A stretch of 12,581 nucleotides of DNA from JBGTIS01 sp041745535 (GTDB taxonomy: Bacteria; Bacteroidota; Bacteroidia; Cytophagales; Cyclobacteriaceae), in NCBI GenBank assembly GCA_041745535.1, contig JBGTIS010000152.1, positions 1 through 12,581 of the forward strand, given 5' to 3'. A model generated the notes under the pieces. That model had not been told where the DNA came from, searched no databases, and saw only the letters and a program-made list of their open reading frames with translations. The position numbers and the translations under genes were made by a program. Of this stretch, positions 1 to 6,471 are shown one piece after another. Position 1 is the stretch's first letter, and every line of letters begins with the position of its first letter.

Positions 1-296
1 TATACCAGGTTCGCTCATGCACACAGCCTCGTTCTCTAAGCGAATAGTTAATCAGTCCTTGCTGATAACCTTCCATGATCTTTTGATGAGTCACTGAGGT
101 ATTGTTGACAAAGCGATAAAAGTTCTTCAACTCATACTGACAGGCTTGGGGAACTTTGCCCAATACGGTTCGCCGCGCGATCAGCCTTAAACAATTGCCG
201 CGTCAAAGCTGAAAAACGATTGTCTCCTCCCTGATGACCAAATTCGCGGCCCCGAATCTGGGCTTGTATACAACCACTTGCTTCATTCATAATCAT
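1..296 (-). pseudogene. IS4-family (Tn5-like) transposase, 5' fragment with frameshift
   Basis: Reading leftwards from an ATG at 296, preceded by GGAGG at 301-305, the first frame gives about 54 residues before a stop at 132-134 and includes the piece REFGHQGGDNRFSALTRQL. From about base 184 the next frame takes over with LIARRTVLGKVPQACQYEL and then a YRFVNN..VTHQKIMEGYQQG stretch, and runs open to base 1. Together they resemble the N-terminal DNA-binding domain of Tn5-type transposases, which has the pattern EFG..GD.R...RL......IPQACG....A.YRF.DN..VT. The two frames meet near 185, where a single-base insertion or two-base deletion separates them. The catalytic DDE domain would lie outside the window. 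The assignment rests on recalled family patterns. The frameshift makes an active product unlikely unless it is a sequencing error. Confidence 0.6.
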
Positions 297-442
297 TATA
301 CCTCCAACATGATTATACTTATCTGCTTGCTTTTATGTTCAAACCCTATATATTTTGGGTAAACTTAAGCTTGGTGGGGACTCTGAGAAAATATTAATTT
401 ATTGATATTACCTCTCGCGAAAAGCTTTATCCCAATAAGTAA
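297..442. other. Leader and probable terminal region of the transposase element
   Basis: This stretch has no coding signal. It should hold the upstream leader and outer end of the insertion sequence whose transposase starts at 296. The minus-strand sequence CTCAGAGTCCCCACC (about 378-392) is a plausible terminal-repeat start, since the sequence turns AT-rich immediately outside it. The other end of the element is not in the window, so neither the inverted repeat nor a target duplication can be confirmed. Confidence 0.25.
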
Positions 443-520
443 CAGACGGAGTCCTACGTGCTATTAGTTGGCACTAGGGTGGGGCTGAGCCGCACAGGCT
501 GGAAGCCTTTATCATGTCTG
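443..520. repeat. Branched palindromic element, REP-like or structured RNA
   Basis: A closing stem CAGAC (443-447) pairs with GTCTG (516-520). Inside it lie three hairpins: CCTA-c-GTGC (453-461) with GCAC-TAGG (471-478) around a 9-nt loop; a small GGC-TGA-GCC hairpin around 483-491; and AGGCT-GGA-AGCCT (496-508). A T5 run follows at 525-529. GGAG at 449-452 sits just before the first hairpin, as the guide tetranucleotide does in REP sequences bound by REP-associated (IS200-like) transposases. The fold was worked out by eye. It could be a REP-type unit or a small transcribed RNA, and the sequence alone does not decide. Confidence 0.4.
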
Positions 521-616
521 ATAATTTTTCTGGAATAGCTGTTTTGTTTTATTGAATGTTTTCCAGTGGACAGACGCGGTTACCGCTGGTATTCATTGTG
601 TAATGAAATCATAACG

Positions 617-692
617 TCAATGTTCAAGGCTCAACGCTCAATTACATCGCGAACCATGTTCATGGAATTGAGCATTGAAAATTGAGCATTGA
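617..692. repeat. Long hairpin with heptamer-repeat arms
   Basis: The left arm 617-643 is the imperfect reverse complement of the right arm 666-692, with about 22 of 27 positions matching. The loop contains a second palindrome, CCATG-TT-CATGG (654-665). The right arm holds a perfect 14-bp tandem duplication of AATTGAGCATTGAA (666-679 and 680-693). Both arms run in 7-bp units such as TCAATGT and TCAAGGC on the left and GCATTGA and AAATTGA on the right. It is intergenic and could be a dispersed repeat, a terminator or an mRNA-stabilising hairpin. Confidence 0.65.
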
Positions 693-863
693 ATTGACAC
701 AATAAGTCGTGTTAGGCTCCATTCGCTTCGGCGATCCGATTGAGAAAGATACGCGACATGATAAGGCCGTAAGCCCTGCGCCTGATAGCGGGGTATCAAC
801 AATAAAAATATGGTGGATGTAAGTTGAATAATGGTTATTAAGTAAATGAGCAATAGTTTTAGG
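693..863. other. Intergenic stretch without a recognisable gene
   Basis: No convincing coding frame was seen on either strand. The one minus-strand open frame through here runs across repeats on both sides and resembles no family. A small hairpin TCGC-TTCG-GCGA (723-734) with a TTCG tetraloop is present. The mixed, moderately GC-rich composition of 715-800 differs from the AT-rich spacer that follows, so this may be old mobile-element debris, but nothing identifies it. Confidence 0.3.
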
Positions 864-1007
864 GTATTCTCCCCGTCGGGGCGCCGACCGGATTTATTCC
901 GGCCACCGCGGCGCGGGGTCTCCCGCATTCTGGACAGGAGATGCCGGGTGCCGACCAGATGAGGATTTGCCGAATTCCGGTGGCCGGCACCCGACGGCAA
1001 GGAATAC
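864..1007. repeat. GC-rich element of about 144 bp with inverted ends
   Basis: The left end (from GTATTC at 864, through CCGTCGGGGCGCCGACC at 873-889) is matched by the reverse complement of the right end (GTATTCC reading leftwards from 1007, then CCGTCGGGTGCCGGCC to about 982). The match is imperfect, with a few substitutions and short gaps. An extra internal copy, GGTGCCGACC (948-957), forms its own hairpin with TGGCCGGCACCCGACGGCA (981-999). The element is much more GC-rich than the AT-rich DNA on both sides. It has no coding potential of its own. It may be a non-autonomous inverted-repeat element or a pair of REP-like units in opposite orientation. Confidence 0.55.
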
Positions 1008-1012
1008 TTTAT

Positions 1013-1020
1013 TACTTTTG
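1013..1020 (+). promoter_or_regulatory. Candidate Bacteroidota -7 box upstream of the deformylase
   Basis: TACTTTTG matches the Bacteroidota -7 consensus TAnnTTTG exactly and lies about 70 bp before the deformylase ATG. No TTTG -33 element is visible at the usual distance, because that position falls inside the GC-rich repeat ending at 1007. The call rests on the -7 match alone. Confidence 0.3.
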
Positions 1021-1089
1021 CTCTCCTGCTTATTAAATCAAAAAAGGAATCCCGCGGTTAAATATATAAGGCTATTTAAATATTAATAC

Positions 1090-1581
1090 ATGAACCTTGA
1101 GCTTACCGATATTCTACTGCTGGGGCATCCTAAATTGTACGAAAAATCTGTGCCGGTGCGGCAGGAGGAGGTGGCGGAACTGCAACCGCTGATACAATCA
1201 CTAGCCGGACTGGTATTGAAATTCAGAGAAAGATATGGTGCTGGCAGGGCCATTGCCGCTCCGCAGGTAGGGGTGATGAAACGGGTTATTGTAATGAATA
1301 TGGATCAACCGGTCGTGCTCATTAATCCTGTTATCTTCAACGAAAGCGCGGCAATGATGGAACTATGGGACGATTGCATGAGTTTTCCGAACCTGCTGGT
1401 AAAGCTGAAACGGCACCTGCGCTGTAGCATTCAATTCAGGGATGCACAGTGGCAGGAACAAACCTGGGAACTGGAAGGCGACCTTTCCGAACTATTACAA
1501 CATGAGTACGATCATCTGAATGGAATCCTGGCCACGCGACGGGCTATTGATTCGCAGTCGTTTCAATGGAGAAAATCATAA
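1090..1581 (+). CDS. Peptide deformylase, divergent paralogue
   Basis: Peptide deformylases are cytoplasmic metalloenzymes that remove the formyl group from the starting methionine of new proteins. The 163-residue length is normal for the family. All three signature motifs are present in altered form. Motif I is GRAIAAPQVG at 52-61, with Ala54 where a glycine is usual and Gln59 kept. Motif II is WDDCMS at 93-98 in place of EGCLS, with metal ligand Cys96 kept. Motif III is HEYDH at 138-142, giving metal ligands His138 and His142 and catalytic Glu139. The complete ligand set argues for an active metal site. The changed motifs suggest a secondary copy rather than the housekeeping enzyme. The ATG at 1090 gives the expected N-terminus. 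A DinB-fold gene follows after 9 bp and is probably cotranscribed. Substrate preference cannot be read from the sequence. Confidence 0.85.
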   Translation: MNLELTDILLLGHPKLYEKSVPVRQEEVAELQPLIQSLAGLVLKFRERYGAGRAIAAPQVGVMKRVIVMNMDQPVVLINPVIFNESAAMMELWDDCMSFPNLLVKLKRHLRCSIQFRDAQWQEQTWELEGDLSELLQHEYDHLNGILATRRAIDSQSFQWRKS

Positions 1582-1590
1582 AAGTGTATC

Positions 1591-2073
1591 ATGATAAAGA
1601 ATAATATAATATATCCTTCGCTGCGCGATCGGCTTCATACGCAGCATCATAGTATTGAAGTTTTCATTGCCCAGGCCGCTGCTGAAGTGATTACAAAAAA
1701 GCCCACGCCGGAAAAATGGTCGGTGCACGATCAGTTGGCGCATTTAACGCGATACCAGCAAATTTTGTTCGACCGCCTTACCCGCATGCTTACTGAAGAT
1801 AATCCAGCCTTCGAACGGTATGTGGCTGAAGATGATCGGGCCTTTCCCCAATGGCAAAACAAGGGAATGGAGGAATTAATCTATCACCTCAAAAGTGAAA
1901 GACAGGAACTCGTAGCTTTTGTCAATACCCTGACTGACGAACAGCTTAGCCGCACCGGCATGCATCCTAAATTTGGTAAACTGAACATCATCGACTGGCT
2001 GGAGTTTTTTGTGCTGCACGAGGCCCATCACCTGTATGCCATTTTTCAACTTGTTAAAACCGCTACTCCCTAA
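1591..2073 (+). CDS. DinB-family (DinB/YfiT fold) protein
   Basis: This 160-residue cytoplasmic protein has the pattern of the DinB/YfiT four-helix bundle, a fold that binds a metal through three histidines. The first ligand candidate is His51 in the W-S-V-H-D-Q-L-A-H segment after a KPTPEKWSV approach (37-45). The other two are His143 and His147 in HEAHH near the C-terminus. Members include thiol-dependent S-transferases and many proteins without a known reaction, so no substrate is assigned. It starts 9 bp after the deformylase stop, which suggests translation from one message. It ends 25 bp before the stop of the convergent lipoprotein gene, with no obvious terminator between them. Confidence 0.8.
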   Translation: MIKNNIIYPSLRDRLHTQHHSIEVFIAQAAAEVITKKPTPEKWSVHDQLAHLTRYQQILFDRLTRMLTEDNPAFERYVAEDDRAFPQWQNKGMEELIYHLKSERQELVAFVNTLTDEQLSRTGMHPKFGKLNIIDWLEFFVLHEAHHLYAIFQLVKTATP

Positions 2074-2098
2074 AGGCAACTCATTCAAAATTATCTGT

Positions 2099-4372
2099 TC
2101 AGGGAAGTTGATGAAACCAGTTGGCGATCACTTTTTCGGTAGCTTTGCCAGTTGGGTGAAAGCTGCGGTCGCCAGGATGACTTTCTTCAAGGGCAGAAGG
2201 CCACTGCCACCAGAAGATGCCCCGGCACCAGGATTTATCTTGCAGGCACTTGAAAACTGTCTGGTATCCCCTGGCCTGGCTCTCCACATTGGAAGCAGCT
2301 TCCCCTGCTTCAGCATGCGGAGCCATCCAGGGCGCCTCTATACTTCTGAAACCAATTTCGGTAATTAGTACAGGCTTTTTATATCGGTTGACCACTTTTT
2401 CTATTTTACTTAGCGTTTTCTCAAAATTGTTGATGAGTTGCCTGTCGCTCGGATCTTCCTCACTCGAGAGCGGATAGTAACAGTTAATGGCAATATAATC
2501 CAGGTCGTTCCATAAAGAAATGCTCTCAAACTCCGGCCCCCAGTTGGGTGCGTATACCAGCTTGCCAGTGTACATTTTCCTGATTTTTTGTATCAGCTTC
2601 CGAAACTCAGGTTCGTGGGTTAAGGTAACCTGACTAAGTTCTACCCCTATACAAAAAATATCAATCTGCCGCATCTCGGCCAGCAGGGCATAATGGCGAA
2701 TCCATCGGTAGTAATACTCGAAAAACCGGTTCCAGTCGGCTTCGTTTTGCATGGCAATTTCGCCGGGCCAGGCACCCCGTACCCAAATCTGGGGTTTCAG
2801 CATGGTTTGCATACCGAGCTGCCGGGCAGAGAAAGCACTATGGATTACGCCTTCATCGTTTTCGCCATGCGCGCTGCGGTTGATGTTCAGAAAGCTGGGC
2901 TCATGGGCACTGGACATAAACCCATAAGGCACAATGGTTACAGCGTTTCCGCCCAGTTCATGAATCTTCTCCAGCGATTCAGTGGCTTTTTGCGAATTAT
3001 AACCATCGTAAATCTGAAAGCCTTCCTGCGTAAAATTAAAACCTTTGTAAAAAGCCAGTGGCTGGGTACGATCTTTATTTATGTCGATGTCTGAATCTTC
3101 TGCTAGTGCGGTCATGTATGCGTGCCACTCTTTTTCCAGGGCAGGTATTTCATTGGCGGTAGGTTGCCAGCTCAGGTAATTTTTAAGAAAAGCATCTTTC
3201 CCCCATTTTGCAACCAGGAAATCTACAAAAGTGCCCGCTGCACAGTAATTTACCAGATACGATTCCTTACCGAACAATTCGTTGTTGAAAAGGTCGGTTA
3301 AGGAAGGCAGGTTGCTAGACTGGAAAAGGCGAACAGCCCAGTAGACATAACCCTGCTTTTGCCAGGCATCGGTAAAGGAAACGGCCAGTCCTTTTTCCAT
3401 AACATCCAGGGCAGGCTTTCCCAACGCCTGCCGTACCAGAAGCTCGGTTTCCATGGCGATATGGTTACCGGCAAATTCTTCATTCCAAATGGTATGCACT
3501 GCATTGTTATCCATATCCACATTACCCTGATCGGTGTTGTTAATCATGAGGCCCTTAATTTCGGAAGAAGGGTACAAATGGTAACTGATTTTTTGCTTCA
3601 ATGGAGCACCTGTAAAGGCCGCGATTTCGGTATACACCATTTCGCGGTTTGCGACTATCTGGTCGGCTTCTTTTTCTGAAAGTTGCAACTGGTGGGTAAT
3701 AAACTGAAAGTGCGGTGTTTCCCTGATTTTCTGTTCGCTATCCGAAAAATCGTAATGAACCACCTTGTCTATCTGCCAGAGGTTGTCAGAAAACTCACCC
3801 ATTACCTGCCGCTGTTGCTCATGGTAAATGGTATACCCCCAGCGGTTCCAAAGGGATGTTTCCATCCCGCGATGGTATAAATCCAGCAAGGCAGCATCAT
3901 CATTTCCGGTGAGCAGGCTCATGGGCATGGCCGGATTCAACGGATTAGGATAAAAGGGCAGAGCAATTACATCGGCGCTGTCCGCATAGGTTTTGTCCGC
4001 GAAGGTAAAGCTGTTATTGTGGAAAGTGAGGGGTAGTTTTTCAATCAGGTTTTTAAGTATGTGATTTGATTGGGGCGTGCCTACCAGGAAAATTACATTT
4101 TGCGTTAATAAATCAGGTGTAACCACGCTATCTGCTTTTATCATGATTTCTCTTCTGCCCGGATTGGCAGCCATTTGTTCAGAGATTTTCCGGTAACTTG
4201 CCGCGTAAGCTTCCTGCCGCGAACCATATACGATGAGTACGGGTTGTTGGCGGGCAACCCGGAATAAATCCTGGCGGGAAATAACCGTCGAATCATTTTC
4301 GGCCTTTTGCAATTGAGCAGAGCAGGCCATAAGTGAACAGACAGAAAGCAGATACAATAGAAAATGAGACAT
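2099..4372 (-). CDS. Lipoprotein with peptidase-like region and GH113-like glycoside hydrolase domain
   Basis: The 757-residue product starts with a lipoprotein signal ending LMAC, so Cys17 should be lipidated and the protein held on a membrane facing the periplasm or cell surface. Residues about 35-160 form an alpha/beta-looking region (LIVYGS, IFLVGTP). Residues about 190-420 resemble peptidase-MA or gluzincin domains, with MEKGLAVSF at 325-333 and a YCAAGTFVDFLVAKWG stretch at 376-391, but the expected HExxH is replaced by HIAME (304-308), so this part is probably inactive as a protease. Residues about 440-757 look like a TIM-barrel hydrolase of the GH113 type: KGFNF at 443-447, GGNAVTIVPYGF at 474-485, IGVELS with Glu578 as candidate acid/base, LITEIGFRS with Glu672 as candidate nucleophile, and FWWQW at 720-724. 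Known GH113 enzymes act on beta-mannan or related glycans. The substrate here is unproven. Confidence 0.7.
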   Translation of the reverse strand: MSHFLLYLLSVCSLMACSAQLQKAENDSTVISRQDLFRVARQQPVLIVYGSRQEAYAASYRKISEQMAANPGRREIMIKADSVVTPDLLTQNVIFLVGTPQSNHILKNLIEKLPLTFHNNSFTFADKTYADSADVIALPFYPNPLNPAMPMSLLTGNDDAALLDLYHRGMETSLWNRWGYTIYHEQQRQVMGEFSDNLWQIDKVVHYDFSDSEQKIRETPHFQFITHQLQLSEKEADQIVANREMVYTEIAAFTGAPLKQKISYHLYPSSEIKGLMINNTDQGNVDMDNNAVHTIWNEEFAGNHIAMETELLVRQALGKPALDVMEKGLAVSFTDAWQKQGYVYWAVRLFQSSNLPSLTDLFNNELFGKESYLVNYCAAGTFVDFLVAKWGKDAFLKNYLSWQPTANEIPALEKEWHAYMTALAEDSDIDINKDRTQPLAFYKGFNFTQEGFQIYDGYNSQKATESLEKIHELGGNAVTIVPYGFMSSAHEPSFLNINRSAHGENDEGVIHSAFSARQLGMQTMLKPQIWVRGAWPGEIAMQNEADWNRFFEYYYRWIRHYALLAEMRQIDIFCIGVELSQVTLTHEPEFRKLIQKIRKMYTGKLVYAPNWGPEFESISLWNDLDYIAINCYYPLSSEEDPSDRQLINNFEKTLSKIEKVVNRYKKPVLITEIGFRSIEAPWMAPHAEAGEAASNVESQARGYQTVFKCLQDKSWCRGIFWWQWPSALEESHPGDRSFHPTGKATEKVIANWFHQLP

Positions 4373-4502
4373 ATGAATATGGGTAAAGGCAAGGTTATAC
4401 TTAGGGTAGACGAAAATAAAAATAATTCATTAATATGATCTTATTATCTTGCCGCATTGATTTATATACTTTCGGTAACGCAATAAATTTAAACAAATTA
4501 AC

Positions 4503-5217
4503 ATGAAGTTTTACATTATTCTTCTAACGATTATTTTACTGGGAGCTTGCAATTCGCCATCGGTAAATGATAAAGATGGCGAGAATAATTTGGTTCAGAC
4601 CAATCGGAACCAGCCAAAGAAAGTTAAAAATATTATTCTGATGGTAGGCGGTGGCATGGGCCTCACACAGGTATATGCCGGCATGACGGCCAACAAGGGT
4701 AAACTAAACCTGGAGCGATGTTCTTATATTGGCCTTAGTAAAACCTATTCATCTGATAAATATATTACCGATTCGGCAGCAGGCGCTACGGCTTTTTCTG
4801 CCGGTAAAAAAACGTACAATGGTGCCATTGGGGTTGATGCTAACAAAAAACCCATTAAAACCATTCTGGAAATGGCGGAAGAAGCAGGGCTAGCTTCCGG
4901 CCTGGTGGCTACCTGTGAAATTACCCATGCTACACCAGCCTCATTTATCGCCCATCAGCCCAGTCGAAGTATGCATGAAGAGATCGCGGCTGATTTTCTA
5001 AAAACCGACATCGATGTATTTATCGGGGGCGGCAGAAAATATTTCGCTCAGCGAACGGATGGCCAGGATTTAACGGAAGCACTGAAGGCCAATGGCTATC
5101 AGTTGGTAACCGAAAGGTTCTCAGATCGACTGGGGTGGGCACGATAACAACATTAATTACGTGGTAACAGAAATGGTAGAAGCTTATGGCTTTGCCAAAC
5201 TCGTGGCAGGTAATTAA
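4503..5217 (+). pseudogene. Alkaline phosphatase, decayed by two deletions and a frameshift
   Basis: The start encodes a lipoprotein signal ending LLGAC (Cys16), and the first 204 residues follow the PhoA-type alkaline phosphatase family: KNIILMVGGGMG at 42-53, TDSAAGATA with candidate nucleophile Ser91, and ITHATPAS at 140-147. At residue 50 the metal-binding Asp of the usual IGDGMG motif is Gly (one GAT to GGT-type change). At about 5113-5118 the frame slips. The other frame reads SQIDWGGHDNNINYVVTEM, which is the later metal-site motif of the family, so the intervening segment is missing. It then passes directly into VEAYGFAKLVAGN and a stop at 5215-5217, which looks like the natural C-terminus. 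The segment that should carry the ADHETGG-type motif and the last histidine is therefore absent too. The original frame stops at 5147. A functional phosphatase is very unlikely. Confidence 0.8.
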
Positions 5218-5267
5218 GTCGGAAGTCGGAAGATGTCTCTAAACTTCCGGCTTCGGACTCCGGACTT
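5216..5267. terminator. Heptamer-repeat hairpin between convergent genes
   Basis: The left arm AAGTCGGAAGTCGGAAG (5216-5232) pairs with a right arm (5244-5267) made of the 7-bp units CTTCCGG, CTTCGGA and CTCCGGA followed by CTT. The loop is about 11 nt. The hairpin begins inside the TAA of the phosphatase pseudogene and lies 40 bp beyond the end of the convergent NTF2-like gene, so it is well placed as a bidirectional transcription stop, although no long T-run follows on either strand. Its 7-bp periodicity matches the unrelated-sequence hairpin at 617-692. Confidence 0.55.
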
Positions 5268-5306
5268 CTAACTATATTTATAAAAAAAGTCAGACAGATA
5301 GCTGTA

Positions 5307-5768
5307 TCAGCAGCCTTCTTTGCGGCGGGTGTCGGTAATCTGAATAATTTTCCATCCGGTTTCGTGCCGATAAAGCTGGAAAGCATTTACACCGCAATGG
5401 CTGAACTGATCACCGAGGTAAAAGGTGTAGGGCGTCCAGGCTGTGGCCAGTGGACCGTCTATCAGTACATCGTATTTACCTATTCGTTCGTCCCAGATGG
5501 CTTCGTGCGGCGTACCCACGGCTTTTATAAAATCGTCAATAGAAGCATGGTGCGGCACAGTTTTTCCATCCTGTTCAATAACAGTCATCAGACGGGCTGA
5601 CGGGTCGAATACAGAGCGTACCAGGGTGCTGTCGCCTTCGCGCATGCCCTTAAAAAGCGTTTCGATAGTCCGCCGAACTTCTTGGTCAGGCTTTGGTTTA
5701 AATAACGATGAGCCTGTAGAGCTGATAAAAAAAGAACACAGCAGGATCAGACAAAATAAGGCCTTCAT
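5307..5768 (-). CDS. Exported NTF2-like (SnoaL/lumazine-binding type) protein
   Basis: The 153-residue product has a Sec signal (MKALFCLILLCSFFISSTGS, residues 1-20) and a mature part of the NTF2-like cone-shaped alpha+beta fold. Features of this fold that can be seen are an opening helix EVRRTIETLFKGMREGD (30-46), a following VFDPSARLM segment, an ATAWTPYTFYLGD strand region, and a closing strand GWKIIQITDTRR near the C-terminus. Proteins of this group are common in Bacteroidota and mostly have no known reaction, and no catalytic residue can be assigned. It is read divergently from the LOG-family gene, with only 36 bp between the two starts, so their promoters must overlap or lie inside the neighbouring gene. 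Export to the periplasm is inferred. Confidence 0.7.
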   Translation of the reverse strand: MKALFCLILLCSFFISSTGSSLFKPKPDQEVRRTIETLFKGMREGDSTLVRSVFDPSARLMTVIEQDGKTVPHHASIDDFIKAVGTPHEAIWDERIGKYDVLIDGPLATAWTPYTFYLGDQFSHCGVNAFQLYRHETGWKIIQITDTRRKEGC

Positions 5769-5804
5769 AGTTTTTGGTATATAGAATTGAATAAAGTAAA
5801 GATA

Positions 5805-6386
5805 ATGAAAAGTATAGCAGTTTTTTGTGCTTCCTCTGTGGCCACCTCACCAATTTTTCAGGAAACAGCCGCTGATTTGGGTAAAATGCTGGCAGAAAAA
5901 GGCATTACCCTGGTGTATGGCGGATCAAAAATAGGATTAATGGGAATAGTGGCCAATGCGGTAATAGAAAATGGGGGGAAAGTAACAGGCGTTATTCCCC
6001 GGTTTTTATCTACCAAAGAAATCGCGCACGATGGTATTACCCAACTCATTATGGTAGAAACCATGCACGAACGAAAACTCCGGATGTCGGAACTATGCGA
6101 GGGAGTAATTGCCTTGCCCGGTGGTTTTGGAACCCTGGAAGAGCTTACCGAAATGTTAACCTGGGCGCAGCTGGGCCTGCACCGGAAACCTATCGGCATT
6201 TTGAATACCGCCGGATATTACGATCATCTTGATTTACTTTTTCAGCGCATGGCCGAGGAAAGTTTGCTGAAGGAGAAGAACAGAAAATTGGCACTGTTTG
6301 CCGATAATCTGAATGACCTTTTTGCTGCCATGGAAAACTATGAACCTCCTTACATAGAAAAGTGGCTGGACCGGGATAAAACATAA
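5805..6386 (+). CDS. LOG-family nucleoside 5'-monophosphate phosphoribohydrolase
   Basis: LOG-family (TIGR00730, LONELY GUY) proteins are cytoplasmic Rossmann-fold enzymes that split ribose 5'-phosphate from nucleoside monophosphates such as AMP or cytokinin nucleotides. The protein has YGGSKIGLMG at 38-47, MHERK at 87-91 and the hallmark PGGFGTLEE at 105-113 with catalytic Glu113, all intact. The ATG at 5805 is preferred over an in-frame TTG at 5787 because it gives the expected MKSIAVFCASS start and a 193-residue protein, a usual length for the family. No Shine-Dalgarno site is present, as is common in Bacteroidota. The physiological substrate in this host is not known; nucleotide salvage is as likely as cytokinin release. 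Confidence 0.88.
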   Translation: MKSIAVFCASSVATSPIFQETAADLGKMLAEKGITLVYGGSKIGLMGIVANAVIENGGKVTGVIPRFLSTKEIAHDGITQLIMVETMHERKLRMSELCEGVIALPGGFGTLEELTEMLTWAQLGLHRKPIGILNTAGYYDHLDLLFQRMAEESLLKEKNRKLALFADNLNDLFAAMENYEPPYIEKWLDRDKT

Positions 6387-6433
6387 ATCTGGGGGCAAGG
6401 CATGTTAATTCGTGAAACGATAAGTTATTTTTC

Positions 6434-6441
6434 TATTTTTG
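6434..6441 (+). promoter_or_regulatory. Candidate Bacteroidota promoter of the oxidoreductase gene
   Basis: TATTTTTG matches the -7 consensus TAnnTTTG exactly and ends 30 bp before the ATG. TTCG at 6409-6412, one mismatch from the -33 TTTG, lies 21 bp upstream, which is about the usual spacing. Transcription would start roughly 25 bp before the coding region. The LOG gene ends at 6386, so the oxidoreductase probably has its own promoter. Confidence 0.45.
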
Positions 6442-6471
6442 AAGAATAACTAAACTATAACTAGAAAAGCT

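Noticed and set aside
666..693. Tandem 14-bp repeat as a CRISPR remnant
   Set aside because: The two copies abut with no spacer, and the unit is part of a larger inverted repeat with a 7-bp period.
638..1000. Open frame of 120 codons on the minus strand
   Set aside because: It runs through the heptamer hairpin and the GC-rich inverted element, resembles no protein family, and its start lies inside the repeat.
2009..2368. Plus-strand open frames overlapping the DinB gene and the lipoprotein gene
   Set aside because: They are shadows of the two real genes, with no family resemblance and no start context.
4390..4415. Possible promoter for the lipoprotein gene (minus-strand TAACCTTG with TTTCG upstream)
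   Set aside because: There is one mismatch in the -7 box, and the spacing to the upstream element is too short to support the call.
5787..5804. Upstream TTG start for the LOG-family gene
   Set aside because: It adds six residues not expected for the family; the ATG at 5805 gives the usual MKSIAVF start and length.
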